From Asterias rubens (taxonomy: Eukaryota; Echinodermata; Asteroidea; Forcipulatida; Asteriidae): DNA of 64,000 nt. Under the pieces are notes generated by a model. It did not search any database. It worked only from the letters and a program-made list of their open reading frames with translations, and had not been told where the DNA came from. The stretch is from contig NC_047078.1 of NCBI RefSeq assembly GCF_902459465.1, positions 8,704,333-8,768,332 on the forward strand. The letters run 5' to 3'. The position numbers and the translations under genes were made by a program. Positions 1 to 11,800 of the stretch are shown one piece after another; positions within the stretch are counted from its first letter, which is position 1, and every line of letters starts with the position of its first letter.

Positions 1-2427
1 AGTTCTTCAAGAACACATATGTGATGGCCTAAAGCCAAGTATCTTTTTCTTGACATGAAATGACTGTGTGCCAATTTCTAAGCATCATCAAATACATGAT
101 TCCATAATCTACCTGTCACACCATAAAGCGCTGTATACTCTGGGCTTTCTATTCATGTGGTAAAAACACACAAACACCTAAAATGGGAATCGAACCATTT
201 TTTTTGTTAATTTTTTTAGGGGTGTAAAACAGTAATGGAACCAATTGAAAGTAAAACAATGATCGAAATTCTCTCTGAAACAAAACATTGTACCTTATAA
301 CATTTTGAAAAGAAATTAGAAAACACCCCCAAAACAAGACCTTACCTAGAGTGTACATAACTTATGTCAAAAATTTATTTTATTTGGCGTTATTGGAACT
401 TTGTTTACAAAACTTTTAAGTCAAACATAAAGTCAGTAAACAAAACTATTTAAAAAAACATAGCATTCTAATCACCTTGATAGTATTTTGAATCACTTTG
501 ATATAAATATGCATCTATCTTATAATATTAAGTTTTAATATTCCTTTTTTGTGCATGAAATAAAACACATTATAAATGAATGTGACACAGTGTCAAGTAA
601 TAACTAATTTGAGGGTCGTTTCCATAGGTTTATTGAAATTGGGTGCAAAGTTGCTCTTGTGACTGTAGTTTACTCAATTTTCGGGAATCGACTCAAACTT
701 CTAAAAATCTTTGGATATAAAGCCACAGACACACGGGGATTAAGGAGGGTTGTCTGTGGGATCGGTGTGGGGGTTGGGGATGGGTGTGAGGATCAGTAGG
801 GAATGGGATAGGTTAGTTGGTGTTAGCAGCGGGTTTTAAAGTCTGAGGGTAGGGGTCGGGTGTTATGTTTAGGGTGTTGGGGGAAGCAAGTTGTGGCAGG
901 GAGTTTCTGGTGTGGGGCTTAGGAAAGAGGGATATGTCAGACCTTGAAAATAGGTTTCCACCGTTCTAAGGGTTAAAACATTTTGGCCAGAACTTCATCC
1001 CGCCCCCGCCCCCATCACCCACCCCCAAGAGCTAAGGGGCGTTGGTGGGATTGATGGGGGCAGGGGATGGGTGTGAGGGTCAATAGGTGTAGGTTCGTTG
1101 GAAATGTTGGCAGCTAGTTGTAAGGGGTAGTGTTTGGTCTACTTATTAGTATACAATTGGGTGGGGGTGTGAAAGTAGACTACTGAGAGGGTATGGTAGG
1201 GGGTGGTGTCAGACCTTGTTCGTTGGCTTAGTAAAACATAAATGCTGACCAGTTTAATGGGATTGTCGGCGTGGTGTCAACAATCGATACCAGGCTTCAA
1301 ACTTTCCCCTTTTGGCATAGCCTGCAAAAGTTGTTTAAATGTTTGTAATGACCGCAGAACAGAATTCCAACCACAGGTATCTTTTCAAGCCAAGCAGGGA
1401 AAGTGGGTGGGGCTTCGGCTAAATGCAACTAACTGCCTTGTTATGCAAATTTCTTTTTGGGGCGCGTGTATGCTCATGATAATGCTACAGTTATAGTGTT
1501 GCAGTGGGGCGAGCGTGTGTACTGAAATGCCATACGGTTATAGTGTAGCAGTGAGGACCACGGACGTCAACTTGGCTCTTTCTTCGGCTTTTACACGGGA
1601 TTTGAGGAACCCAAACTGGACAAAAATTGACATTTTACAACCCTACCACCTGGAAAGGAACCTTTTGACACTATTAGAAGGCTTTTATTGGAGTACTGTT
1701 TGTCTAAAATATGTGTTGAATTTGCAACCGGTTTGGAGGGCTCCACGAAGTTGTGCACGGGATTTCACGGACGATAATTGACTGTCAATGGATGCAACTT
1801 CGCTGTCGAGCCTCCGAATGGCTTGCGAGTTCCACGGATTTACCATGAGCCTTTCTCAATAATGTCGACCTTAAAACAGACAATGAGATCTAAAACAACA
1901 ATATTAAACTTGTTCTCGGACAATAGGGCGGCAAAGTTGGACAACTTGACGTTTTTCTTTGGAGTTCTTCACCGGGGGAACTTGCCAGCCCCGGGGAGAG
2001 CACCGCACATGGAACTACGCTTGCCAGCCCCGGGAGAGCCATCAGTATTCGTCCAAGGAAAAGGAGTTCATCTGAATGTTGTCGATGGATTGGATTTTGA
2101 CAGTGAAATCATTGGTTTGCAGAACTCTAGCCTATTTGTAAACCAACTGAAAATTCGGTAAATTGACACTATTTTGAAGAGACTTTGGTCTATGGATTGT
2201 GTGGTCAATGGTTTCGACAAAAGGTAAAGACAGAGTATTAAAGGCAACGTGACGGTAAGCGAAGATCTAACCACTTTCCTCCCAATAAACAATCGTACAG
2301 ATTTTCCTTATGAGAATATTTAACGAGGAGCTTGTTGATGTTGTCAATTTGTTATGTCTTTCTTGGTGAAGTTACCACAACTGCTTGATCTTTCGAGATT
2401 GTTCAATTTTCCTTGTGTTGCATGTAG
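1..2427. other. Gene-free left flank
   Basis: No gene is supported here. The stretch is AT-rich apart from a G-rich block (735-1211) and a more mixed segment at about 1240-2160. That segment carries short open frames which show no domain, no consistent splice signals and no similarity to the genes further right, so I leave them unannotated. Confidence 0.5.
735..1211 (+). repeat. G-rich low-complexity block
   Basis: The plus strand is dominated by runs of three to six G separated by short T/A spacers, with one C-rich interruption near 985-1030. The composition is strongly strand-asymmetric and contains many G-run sets compatible with G-quadruplexes. No repeat unit is exact. Confidence 0.6.
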
Positions 2428-3239
2428 GTCGTAGCCAGTGATGCATTGTTGTAATTTTTGGCTCAATTCAATGGAAGTTTTCTCTGTGTTGTTACAAGAT
2501 GATGTCAACAGTTGTCATGTTTAACTAAAATATTGTCATGATTAAATAATTGTTAAATATTATTATTTTTAATCAAATTTTTGTTCTGACACTGCTTGTT
2601 CCTCTTGTAAATATTTTTTTTTATTTTTTTTACTCAGTAAATAAGTTTCTTAAAATTGAGAATAAATACCAAAAAAAGCATAGAACTTCACAAATAAATG
2701 AAAAACAATTGTAAAAAAAACTACCTAGGTAAAACGATAGTGAATAAATTCTTACAGTTACACATAAATATTATATCTACACAATATTTTAGAAATTGAA
2801 ATATAAATGGTTCACACCCCAAAATAAAACTTGTTGCGCCAAAAAGTTTTTAAAATACAAAAAATAAAAAACTACCAGCAACCCACATAATTTTTGTTTA
2901 ACAACGTCCGACAAACGACAGCCAACCTACAGTTAATAAAAAAAACAACCATCAACCCACAGTCCCCCCCCAAAAAAAGGACCGTCAAAAAAACCGATGT
3001 TGGTCGTAAGCCATTGATGCATTGTTGAATTTTTGGCTCAATTCAATGGAAGTTTTCTCTGTGTTGTTTGTCAACAGTTGTCATGTTTAACTTAAATATT
3101 GTCATGTTTAATTAAGTGTTAAATATTATATCTTTGACCAAATTTTTTTCTGGCCACCGCCTGTACCTTCGTGTAATATTTTTATATTTATTTTTTCCTC
3201 TGTAAAAAAATTAGATATTTTTTTATTTTAAAATTGAGA
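2428..3239. repeat. Direct repeat pair, about 235 bp each
   Basis: Copies at 2428-2662 and 3003-3239 share the same order of words (GATGCATTGTTG, GGCTCAATTCAATGG, CAACAGTTGTCATGTTTAAC, TTAAATATTA). They are separated by about 340 bp of AT-rich sequence. The second copy has small deletions. Family unknown. Confidence 0.7.
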
Positions 3240-3257
3240 CGGTGTTTGACGGTGTGT

Positions 3258-3400
3258 TTAACCCTTTCAATACCATTGTCGAGTTTACTCGACCGCGCAG
3301 TGCAAGCGCTTCCTTACCATTGTCGAGAAAACTCGACGTGCGTTGTGTAGTCGCTCCGTACCAATGTCGAGCATAACTCGACAGAAAAAAGCCTTGCCTT
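3258..3400 (+). mobile_element. piggyBac-like terminus with 44-bp hairpin repeats
   Basis: It starts TTAACCCTTTCAATACCA. It then holds three GTCGAG-(4 or 5 nt)-CTCGAC hairpins at 3278-3293, 3322-3337 and 3366-3382, spaced exactly 44 bp apart. TTAA followed by CCCTTT resembles ends of piggyBac-superfamily transposons (family knowledge). The same terminal word recurs at 4773. The downstream sequence (3400-3900) could be a decayed internal region but shows no recognisable transposase. Confidence 0.45.
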
Positions 3401-4210
3401 TGAGAGATTGTATTTATTTTGTTTGGCGCCCTCTGTTGTTAGGTTTTATATAGACGGGTTGCTTGTTTACCAAGCATTGCAATGGTATGTATTGTATAGG
3501 GGGTCGCCATTATGATTTTCCGAGAAAAGTACGTTTGAAGATTTCACGCTTCCGTTTTTGGGGGACAAAAATCACCATCATGTCTCCTCATTGCACGAAG
3601 GTTTTGGCTGATATGTTTGCCTATAGTGACTCTATAAAAAGACTTGGGAAGTTCTGAGAGAGAATCTAGTGAACATTTGGCAGCCAATCGTGGTATTTCG
3701 TCGCCAGACAGATGATGACAAAACCGGACTATAATATAACAACGGTAGCTAACTGGACCGAGCACGTCACCCGTTCAACGCCGTGGGTTTGGGCGTGCAT
3801 GGCGGGCGGGCCCCGACCGACTCGTGCTGGTCGAAGCATAGAGCTTACTCTATGGTCGAAGTGACCGTGGTAGCTGAACACTTTCAAAACAGATTTTTCA
3901 GCAAAATACGTTCCGATTTTGGTACAAATGGAAATAGAAGCTTATAATAAAAACGATTATATTTTCTGAGTAGTTTTTACAAACTTTTCTTGAGGAAAAT
4001 TAGGTTGAAAATCTTGTCGTTTTTCTTGAGACAGAAATCCTGAATAAAAATAGAAGTAATTCGTTTTAGCCAGAAATCTTGCAAACAAAATTAAGATAAT
4101 AATATACAAATTTGACATCGTAGGAAAGGTTATTTCATATGCTACAAATTGCATGCACAAAATTTTTTCCAAAAAATAATGTCTTCCCACAGAAATTCAA
4201 GATTGAAAAC
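3400..4210. other. Unassigned sequence between repeats
   Basis: Mixed-composition sequence with a GC-rich patch near 3760-3870, then AT-rich sequence. Short frames are present but no gene is supported. Possibly the degraded inside of the transposon whose end lies at 3258. Confidence 0.35.
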
Positions 4211-4211
4211 A

Positions 4212-4898
4212 GTACACACTGCAAATTGCGTTATATATTTTTTAGTGTGAAAAAATATGGTCAACACCCTCAAACACCGTCAACACCGTAAAAACACAGT
4301 CAAACACCGTCAACACCCTTAAACACACCGTCAGCACCGTCAACAACCTTAAACACACCGTCAAACACCGTCAAACACCGTCAACACACCGTCAACAACC
4401 TTAAACACACCGTCAAACACCGTCAAACACCGTCACACCCTCAAACACCGTCAACAACCTTAACCACACCGTCAAACACCGTCAAACAACGTCAACACCC
4501 TCAAACACCGTCAACACACTGTCAACAACCTCAAACACCATCAACACACCGTCAACAACCGTTAACACACTGTCAAACACCGTCAACAACCTTAAACACG
4601 CCGTCAAACACCGTCAACACCCTCAAACACCGTCAACACACCGTCAAACAACGTCAACACCCTCAACCACCGTCAAACACCGTCAAACACCGTCAAACAC
4701 CCTCAAACGCCGTCAAACACCCTCAAACACCGTCAAACACCGTCAACAACCTTAAACACACCGTCAACAACCTTAACCCTTTCAATACCACATTGTTTAT
4801 TGCAAGCGCCGAACTGGGTACCGCGGTGTTGACAAAGGTCACAGTGCTGTGTACCGTATTTTTTCACCTTAAAAAATATATAACGCAATTTGCAGTGT
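4212..4898. repeat. Inverted repeat enclosing a minisatellite
   Basis: The left arm (4212-4263) and right arm (4849-4898) are near-perfect reverse complements of about 45 bp, sharing CTGCAAATTGCGTTATATAT. They enclose the CAAACACCGT array, so the unit looks like one mobile or foldback element rather than a simple satellite. Confidence 0.7.
4259..4776 (+). repeat. CAAACACCGT minisatellite
   Basis: Roughly fifty imperfect 9-13-bp units built from CAAACACCGT / CAACACCGT / CAACAACCTT. A few units of the same motif in reverse orientation also sit at 3239-3257, again directly beside a TTAACCCTTTCAATACCA terminus. Confidence 0.9.
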
Positions 4899-7351
4899 TC
4901 AAACTTGCCCAATATTGCCGAAAATGGCTCCCTCCTTTGTCGGCTTGCATCGCTTAGATCCAAGCCACAGACACAAAACAAAAACACGAAACTGTAGCCC
5001 ATGATTAGCGCTTTCCGTTGGTGTATAGTATGTGCAATAATCCAATAATGTCTTGGATATGATATGGGCCTCCGTGTAGTGTCATTATTTGAAGAGAAAC
5101 TTACTTTTTTAGCCTTTTTCTCCCTAAGGGTGAGGGGTAGCTTTTTCGCCGCCCTTGTTGCGCAAATTTATGCCACAGACACGAAACAAAAATAAACGCG
5201 TAGCCCTTGAATAAGGCTTTCCTCTGGTGTATAGTATGTGTGGATCAAAACATTTCTTGGGGTTCAAAATAACCTTTGTACTTTGAATTTCGCTCCAGAA
5301 TGGCTAATATTGACGTCCGGAAAACACTCTTCGTGCCAACCATTCGGAGTAGGCTTGCTTAAATGTTTTTTGGAGCACCACGGAGTTGTCGCATGGTCTC
5401 CGCAAGTTGATCATCGGATGCGGTATTTTTCAAGCCACACACAGGTACCCAGATTATTTCTCTAGCCTACCAAGTTCAGGAATAATGGTCAAGTTCACAG
5501 ACTCTGAGCGAACTTGTATGCCAACCATTTTCGGCACCCCGTTTCATGGCGTTTTCAAACTTGCCCAATATTGCCGAAAATGGCTCCCTCCTTTGTCGGC
5601 TTGCATCGCTTAGATTCAAGCCACAGACACAAAACAAAAACACGAAACTATAGCCCGTGATTAGCGCTTTCCGTTGGTGTATCGTATGTGCGAATCCATT
5701 AATGTCTTGGATATGATATGGGCCTCCGTGTAGTGTCATTATTTGAAGAGAAACTTACTTTTTTAGCCTTTTTCTCCCTTAGGGTGAGGGGTAGCTTTTT
5801 CGCCGCCCTTGTTGCGCAGATTTATGCCATAGACACGAAACAATTATAAACGTGTAGCCCTTGAATAGGGCTTTCCTTTGGTGTATAGTATGTGTGGATC
5901 AAAAAAGTTCTTGGGATTCAAAATAACCTTTGAACTTTGAATTTCTCTCCAGAATGGCTAATATTGACGTCCGGAAAACACTCTTCGTGCCAACCATTCG
6001 GAGTAGGCTTGCTTAAACGTTTTTTGAGCACCACGGAGTTGATGCAGGGTCTCCGCAAGTTTATCATCGGATGCGGTTTTATTCAAGCCACACACAGGTA
6101 CCCAGATTATTTCTCTAGCCTACCAAGTTCAGGAATAATGGTCAAGTTCACAGACTCTGAGCGAACTTGTATGCCAACCTTTTTTGGCACCCCGTCTCCT
6201 GGCGTTTTCAAACTTGCCCAATATTGCCGAAAATGGCTCCCTCCTTTGTCGGCTTCGGCGCTTTGATCCAAGCCACAGACACAAAACAAAAATACGAAAC
6301 TACAGCCCGTGTTTAGCGCTTTCCGTTGGTGTATCGTATGTGCGAATCCATTAATGTCTTGGATATGAAATGGGCCTCCGTGTAGTGTCATTATTTGAAG
6401 AGAAACTTACTTTTTTAGCCTTTTTCTCCCTTAGAGTGAGGGGTAGTTTTTTCGCCGCCCTTGTTGCGCAAATTTATGCCACTCACACGAAACAATTATA
6501 AACGTGTAGCCCTTGAATAGGGCTTTCCTCTGGTGTATAGTATGTGTGGATCAAAAAGTTCTTGGGATTCAAAATAACCTTTGTACTTTGAATTTCTCTC
6601 CAGAATGGCTAATATTGACGTCCGGAAAACACTCTTCGTGCCAACCATTCGGAGTAGGCTTGCTTAAACGTTTTTTTGGAGCACCACGGAGTTGTCGCAG
6701 GGTCTCCGCAAGTTGATCATCGGATGCGGTAATTTTCAAGCCACACACAGGTACCAAGATTATTTCTCTAGCCTACCAAGTTCAGGAATAATGGTCAAGT
6801 TCACAGACTCTGAGCGAACTTGTATGCCAACCATTTTCGGCACCCCGTTTCATGGCGTTTTCAAACTTGCCCAATATTGCCGAAAATGGCTCCCTCCTTT
6901 GTCGGCTTCGGCGCTTAGATCCAAGCCACAGACACAAAACAAAAATACGAAACTATAGCCCGTGTTTAGCGCTTTCCGTTGGTGTATCGTATGTGCGAAT
7001 CCATTAATGTCTTGGATATGATATGGGCCTGCGTGTAGTGTCATTATTTGAAGAGAAACTTACTTTTTTAGCCTTTTTCTCCCTTAGGGTGAGGGATAGC
7101 TTTTTCGCCGCCCTTGTTGCGCAGATTTATGCCACAGACACGAAACAATTATAAACGTGTAGCCCTTGAATAGGGCTTTCCTCTGGTGTGTAGTATGTGT
7201 GGATCAAAAAAGTTCTTGGGGGTTCAAAATAATCTTTGTACCTACGAATTTCTCTCCAGAATGGCTTATATTGACGTCCGGAAAACACTCTTCGTGCAAA
7301 CCATTCTTAGTAGGCCTGCGTTGACGTTTTTTGAGCACCACGGAGTTGATG
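4898..7351. repeat. 654-bp tandem array, about 3.7 copies
   Basis: The landmark TGGCTCCCTCCTTTGTCGGC occurs at 4925, 5581, 6234 and 6887 (spacings 656, 653, 653). Units are more than 90% alike by eye. Short open frames recur in the copies on both strands, but they are by-products of the repeat and show no domain. The right end is cut by the MITE at 7352. Confidence 0.9.
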
Positions 7352-7709
7352 TTAAAGGCAGTGGACACTATTGGTAATTGTCAAAGACTAGCCTTCACAG
7401 TTGGTGTATCTAACCTGTGAAAATTTGAGCTCAATCGGTCATCAAAGTTGCGAGATAAAAGAAGAAAACACCCTAGTCACACGAAGTTGCGTGCGTTTAG
7501 ATGGTTGATTTCGAGACCTCAAGTTCTACTTGAGGTCTCAAAATCCAGTTCGTGGAAAATTACTTCTATCTCGAAAACTACTCCACTTCAGAGGGTGCCG
7601 TTTCTCACAATGTTTTATACTGCCAACCTCTACCCCTTACTCTTTACCAAGTGAGGTTTAATGCTAACAATTATTTTGAGTAATTACCAATAGTGTCCAC
7701 TGCCTTTAA
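7352..7709. mobile_element. TTAA MITE, family A, full length
   Basis: Terminal inverted repeats AAGGCAGTGGACACTATTGG and its complement, with TTAA at both ends. The interior has a small palindrome (GAGACCTC...GAGGTCTC) and a conserved block near GAGGGTGCCGTTTCTCACAATG. Non-coding. The TTAA target fits non-autonomous piggyBac elements. Confidence 0.85.
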
Positions 7710-7773
7710 CAAACCCTCCGAATTATTTTGACTTGTTTGCACTATTAAGTAGCTTATCTGCTGCTGGCATTGG

Positions 7774-7828
7774 GTACTTTTTGTAACACAAAACACAATG
7801 TCCACAGATTTACATTAAACTTACACCG
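7774..7828. mobile_element. Fragment of 315-bp palindromic MITE
   Basis: About 55 bp matching one end of the element at 57790-58110 (ACACAATGTCCACAGATTTA). Only one arm remains. Confidence 0.6.
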
Positions 7829-7966
7829 TATCGACACAGGTATCTCTATAAAAAAAATTGACTCCCATAATGGCCGACCGTGAGGAGAGAGGACTGCAAC
7901 TGGGGAGGGATTTGAGGGAGTCGACTGACTGAACGACGTTTTCTTCCAGAGGTGGTTCCAATCAAT

Positions 7967-8350
7967 GTTAATAATAATAATAATAATAATAATAACAATA
8001 ATAATAACCCGTTTTTATATGGCGCTTTTCACACCCGAGGGCGTCCCAAAGCGCTTCACATTATTACCCCTGGTCACTGGGCCTTAAATCACTCCTTAAA
8101 CCATCTCAGCTCCCTGGTGGGGAGTATGCAGCCTGTGCAACATTAATACACGTTACTCGGCTAAATCAATCACAAGAACCATCTTTGCCCTCACAGGTAT
8201 CCATTTACCCCTGGGTGGAGAGAAGCAATTATAGTTAAGTGTCTTGCTCAGGGACACAAGTGTCGCCACCGGGATTCGAATCCACACTCTCTGCTGAACA
8301 GAAGCATCAGAGCTTGAATTCGGTGCTCTTATCCACTCGGCCACGACACG
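7967..8350 (-). mobile_element. tRNA-derived SINE with core and AAT tail
   Basis: Read on the minus strand, a tRNA-like head (GTGGCCGAGTGGATAAGAGC, box B GATTCGAATCC) is followed by a core containing CCTGAGCAAGACACTTAAC. It ends in an (ATT)n tail, seen as AAT repeats at 7967-8005 on the plus strand. The head resembles Leu/Ser-type tRNA-derived SINEs. The asparagine-run frame across the AAT repeat is not a gene. Confidence 0.7.
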
Positions 8351-8723
8351 ACTGAGTACTTGCTTGGTGTTGCACCGTGGACTGCTAGTGTAGCTGTAGG
8401 TAGATGCGTGCTGGAAAATTGCAAAAAGTGTTCTCAAATAGTGTGTGTAAAAATTTCCAGCCACAAAGACCCAATTGCAGAGACTTTCTCGCACCTTCTA
8501 CCATACATAAAATGCGACGCGAGCGGGCGCGCTTTACACCGCATAGAACGCAGTGAATATCAACCTGAACGCAGCGAACTGTGTGACTGTTCGCTTAGTA
8601 CAACCTCGTGTTCAAAACTTGCAAGATACGCTTGTTCCCCTCGTTCTGTCTGTGCTAGTTCTTTGACCGCTGTTGTGTGTGCGTGATCAACGGGGACGAG
8701 TGAGTGCTAAGCAAGACGTCAAG

Positions 8724-8806
8724 ATGGCGGCGCCCGTAAACGTTGGTTTGGCGGCGGAGAGAGGCGAAATGTCTGAAATGAAAATGATGGAAGAAGAGAT
8801 GAGCAG
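8724..8806 (+). CDS. RBM42: RBM42 exon 1
   Basis: Starts at ATGGCGGCG and ends AG|GTAAAG (phase 2). Encodes the 27 N-terminal residues plus two bases of Arg28, ending in a Met/Glu-rich stretch. Confidence 0.88.
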
Positions 8807-11800
8807 GTAAAGTGATATAGGAAGCTTTGTTTGGTTTAACAGTTTATGCTTGCTATGTAGTATGTTGTATGCATTTTGGATAAATCGATTTCCCTTAGTT
8901 AATTAAATTACATTTTGATTAACAATTTCTTCGGTTTGTTGAACGCAGACACACAAACTGACACAGTAGCTAGTCTGTCATAATAATGGCATCTATGTAA
9001 AACCATGGAGGTAGTTCTACCTCCATGGTAAAATCTGTTTGTGTGTGAAAAGTAGCTGTGAATAACTCACCAATTGATAACGTTAACCTTGACCAAATCA
9101 AACAAGGATTCAGTTTTCCAGGAGAATAAAGATTAATAAATCCATAGAAAACAAAATATCTTGGAAAAAGCTGCAGTAAAAAATGTGAAAAATTAAGTTT
9201 ACTTTTGCTTTTTCGGGACCAGATATTGACGCGTCTTAATTTCTGAATGTCCATTTTGTCGACTGCCGCAAGAAGTATATTTTCAAGAATACTGGAGGGT
9301 GCTCTTTCTTTCGAGATAATGTGAGAAACCAAAGTACATGATGTAGAATTTTTTCAGCTTTCCAAAAGTACTATTTTGAAATAATTCACATAAATAAAAA
9401 TGTAATTTTTGCCCAGTTTTTTGTACACATGAAATACCGACATATTATGTCAAATTTTCTCCTGAAAATGCTTTCAAATGACATATTTATAGGTCATTAC
9501 AGTACTGTCTTTGACAGAAATCTATTTGATAGATTAGATTCTGAACTGGGTGTCTATGCACTTTTTTTTTTATTATTAACTATCGCAAACAAGCGCAAAG
9601 CAAATTTATAGAGAAGGTTCTTCAAGAAAAACCATCAAAATTTAGTCGATGGTTAAACGCATCGCGGCACTGCGCATTCCGACACATAGTCTTGGTTCCA
9701 AGACCATTGGTGTTGCGCGGTGTACAAGCTTGTAATGAATGAACGTACCGGACGCTCTGTTTCTCTGATTTCCGGATCCCACCAAGACTATCCGACACAC
9801 AGTGTCTGCATAAATTGCCATTTCAATGGTTGTGTCCCCTGACTTAAAAATGGCGTATCAGCAAGCGTTGCTGCGTGAGTGTAGACACCAGTCTGTGATT
9901 CTTGTGAAAGATTGCGCAATTCGCTGACACACAAAAAATAGACTAAATAAGAAACACCTTGGGACGACGTCCGCCTGGGAATTTATTGGGTTTAATTCAG
10001 AGAGAGTTTATTGTTGGAGGTTACATACATGTTTTAAATTTAACTTTTATTAATATTATTTGTTTAATAGGATAGACAGACAAATAAACAAAACAAAATA
10101 TAAAAAGTTTTTCGTGCGGAATTTTAAGAGATATTTGGCAATGTTTATTTTAACTTTTCAAAATGAAAAAATGGGCTTTACATTTGCATCATAATAAACA
10201 GAGAAGTAAACAAAATTACTCTAATGAATTGATACTTATTTTAATAAAGTAATTGGTAACTATGTTAAAAAAAAAGTACCACTCAAATTTCATATTTCTT
10301 TATTAGCATTTGTTTATTGACATAAAATGCACGCTTTCAGTTGCCATGGTAGCGGTTAATTGTGCAGCAAAAACGATACATATTCATGCTACATGTATTT
10401 TAATTTGTTTACCTTTTTTGATATATGATTAGGCTTTAAAATATGTAAACAAGACACAATTATCACCTATTTTCCCATTGGGGTGAATACCGAGATCAAT
10501 TTTGTCAAATTTATTATGTCTGATATGCTCTTATTAATAAATCAGGAGCAGTTTCCACACTCTTTTAATCAGTAAGAAATTGACAGACTCAAAACGTCCC
10601 TCTGCCGTGTTTAAAGGAGCATAGCCTCCCCATTACATAAGCTATTGAAATCAAATGAACACCATTGGTTTGCTCTCGCCATCCTCTTTCCAATGGTATA
10701 AAACTTGTTGGGGGAAGTGTGTGGAGCGCGAATACAAATCAGCGGCTATTTGATGTGAATTAAGCTTGGGTATTTAAGCTTATGTTCTTACACTGCTCGA
10801 AACAGTCATAGATTAGGCCCAATTAGAATTAGTGCTAATTCGCCTACAAATGCTGTGGCAAAGGGACTTTTTAAACTAACAAGTTTTGAATAATACATTC
10901 TTATAAGTTATATTTAAGCCTTACATGTTATAATGATTACATCTTGCCTACACAGTTCACTTTAAACTCATTTGAGTCCATTTACATGTACAAGTACACA
11001 AGAGTTCAAGCATTGTGGTGAACGACCATGTGCCTTTCAAAGTTATCTGTTATTGCGCAGGCTTAAAAATATTTATAACAACAATGACTCATTCATGTTA
11101 AGACGATCTTGCTTTAATACATGTAGGCCTAAACCTCATTCGTTAGTAGTAATTTTTTATCTCCAATGTCATGCTGTTCTGGCATTCTTCAGAGTAATAA
11201 CTTTATTTATAATAGTCACTCATGCAGAAATAACTGTGCAGTATAAACATGGTGAAGGAAAAAGTATAGCCTTTTCCAGGCTTGTACATGTATGTATTCT
11301 TCATTTTTAAAAGAGCAAAGGATATCAAGGCATTTTCTCTTAGTAGTAAAGGGCACCCGATGAGGAAATTGAACATTTCTACTTGAGGCAATTGCCTTCA
11401 ATGCCTCCGTGAAGTATCAGGCCTGCAGCCGATTTCACAAAACGCTTGGATTAATCCTATCTCGAGTTAGGACAAGTAACCTCTCCAATCTTGCATGTAG
11501 GATGGGTTCAATGGGTCCTAACATCTTCATAACTAGTTCTAAGTACTACGATTAATCCTAAGTTAGGAAGAGTGTGGTGAAGTCGACGGCTGTTTTTTTT
11601 ATTAAAAGGTTGCAAATCGCCTTCAATATCTCCGTGAATTTCAGGCCTGCTTTTTAATTTGTTTTATTTTTATTTTTGAATGTAGGTTTGAACAGGAGAT
11701 CCTAACCAGAAGAGATGAGAATGCAAAGAGTCGTAGTTTCACAGCAGTGCGACCATCAGACACTGCTCCACCCACTGCCCTCGTCCCCCCTGGGATCCCT

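Noticed and set aside
1515-2161. Two adjacent open frames on the plus strand
   Set aside because: No domain, no splice logic joining them, low-complexity GCCAGCCCCGGG duplication inside; not supported as a gene.
3544-3765. Possible piggyBac transposase start
   Set aside because: The frame is short and shows no catalytic Asp motif; only the terminal sequence supports a piggyBac link.
4259-4776. CRISPR-like regular repeats
   Set aside because: Units are contiguous without unique spacers, in a eukaryotic context; it is a minisatellite.
5238-6958. Recurrent 60-109-aa frames in the 654-bp repeats
   Set aside because: They follow the repeat on both strands and carry no domain; best explained as repeat by-products.
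7952-8146. Asparagine-run frame
   Set aside because: Translation of the AAT tail of a SINE.
8360-8686. 108-aa frame upstream of RBM42
   Set aside because: Lies across SINE edge and 5' flank of RBM42, no domain and no conserved start.
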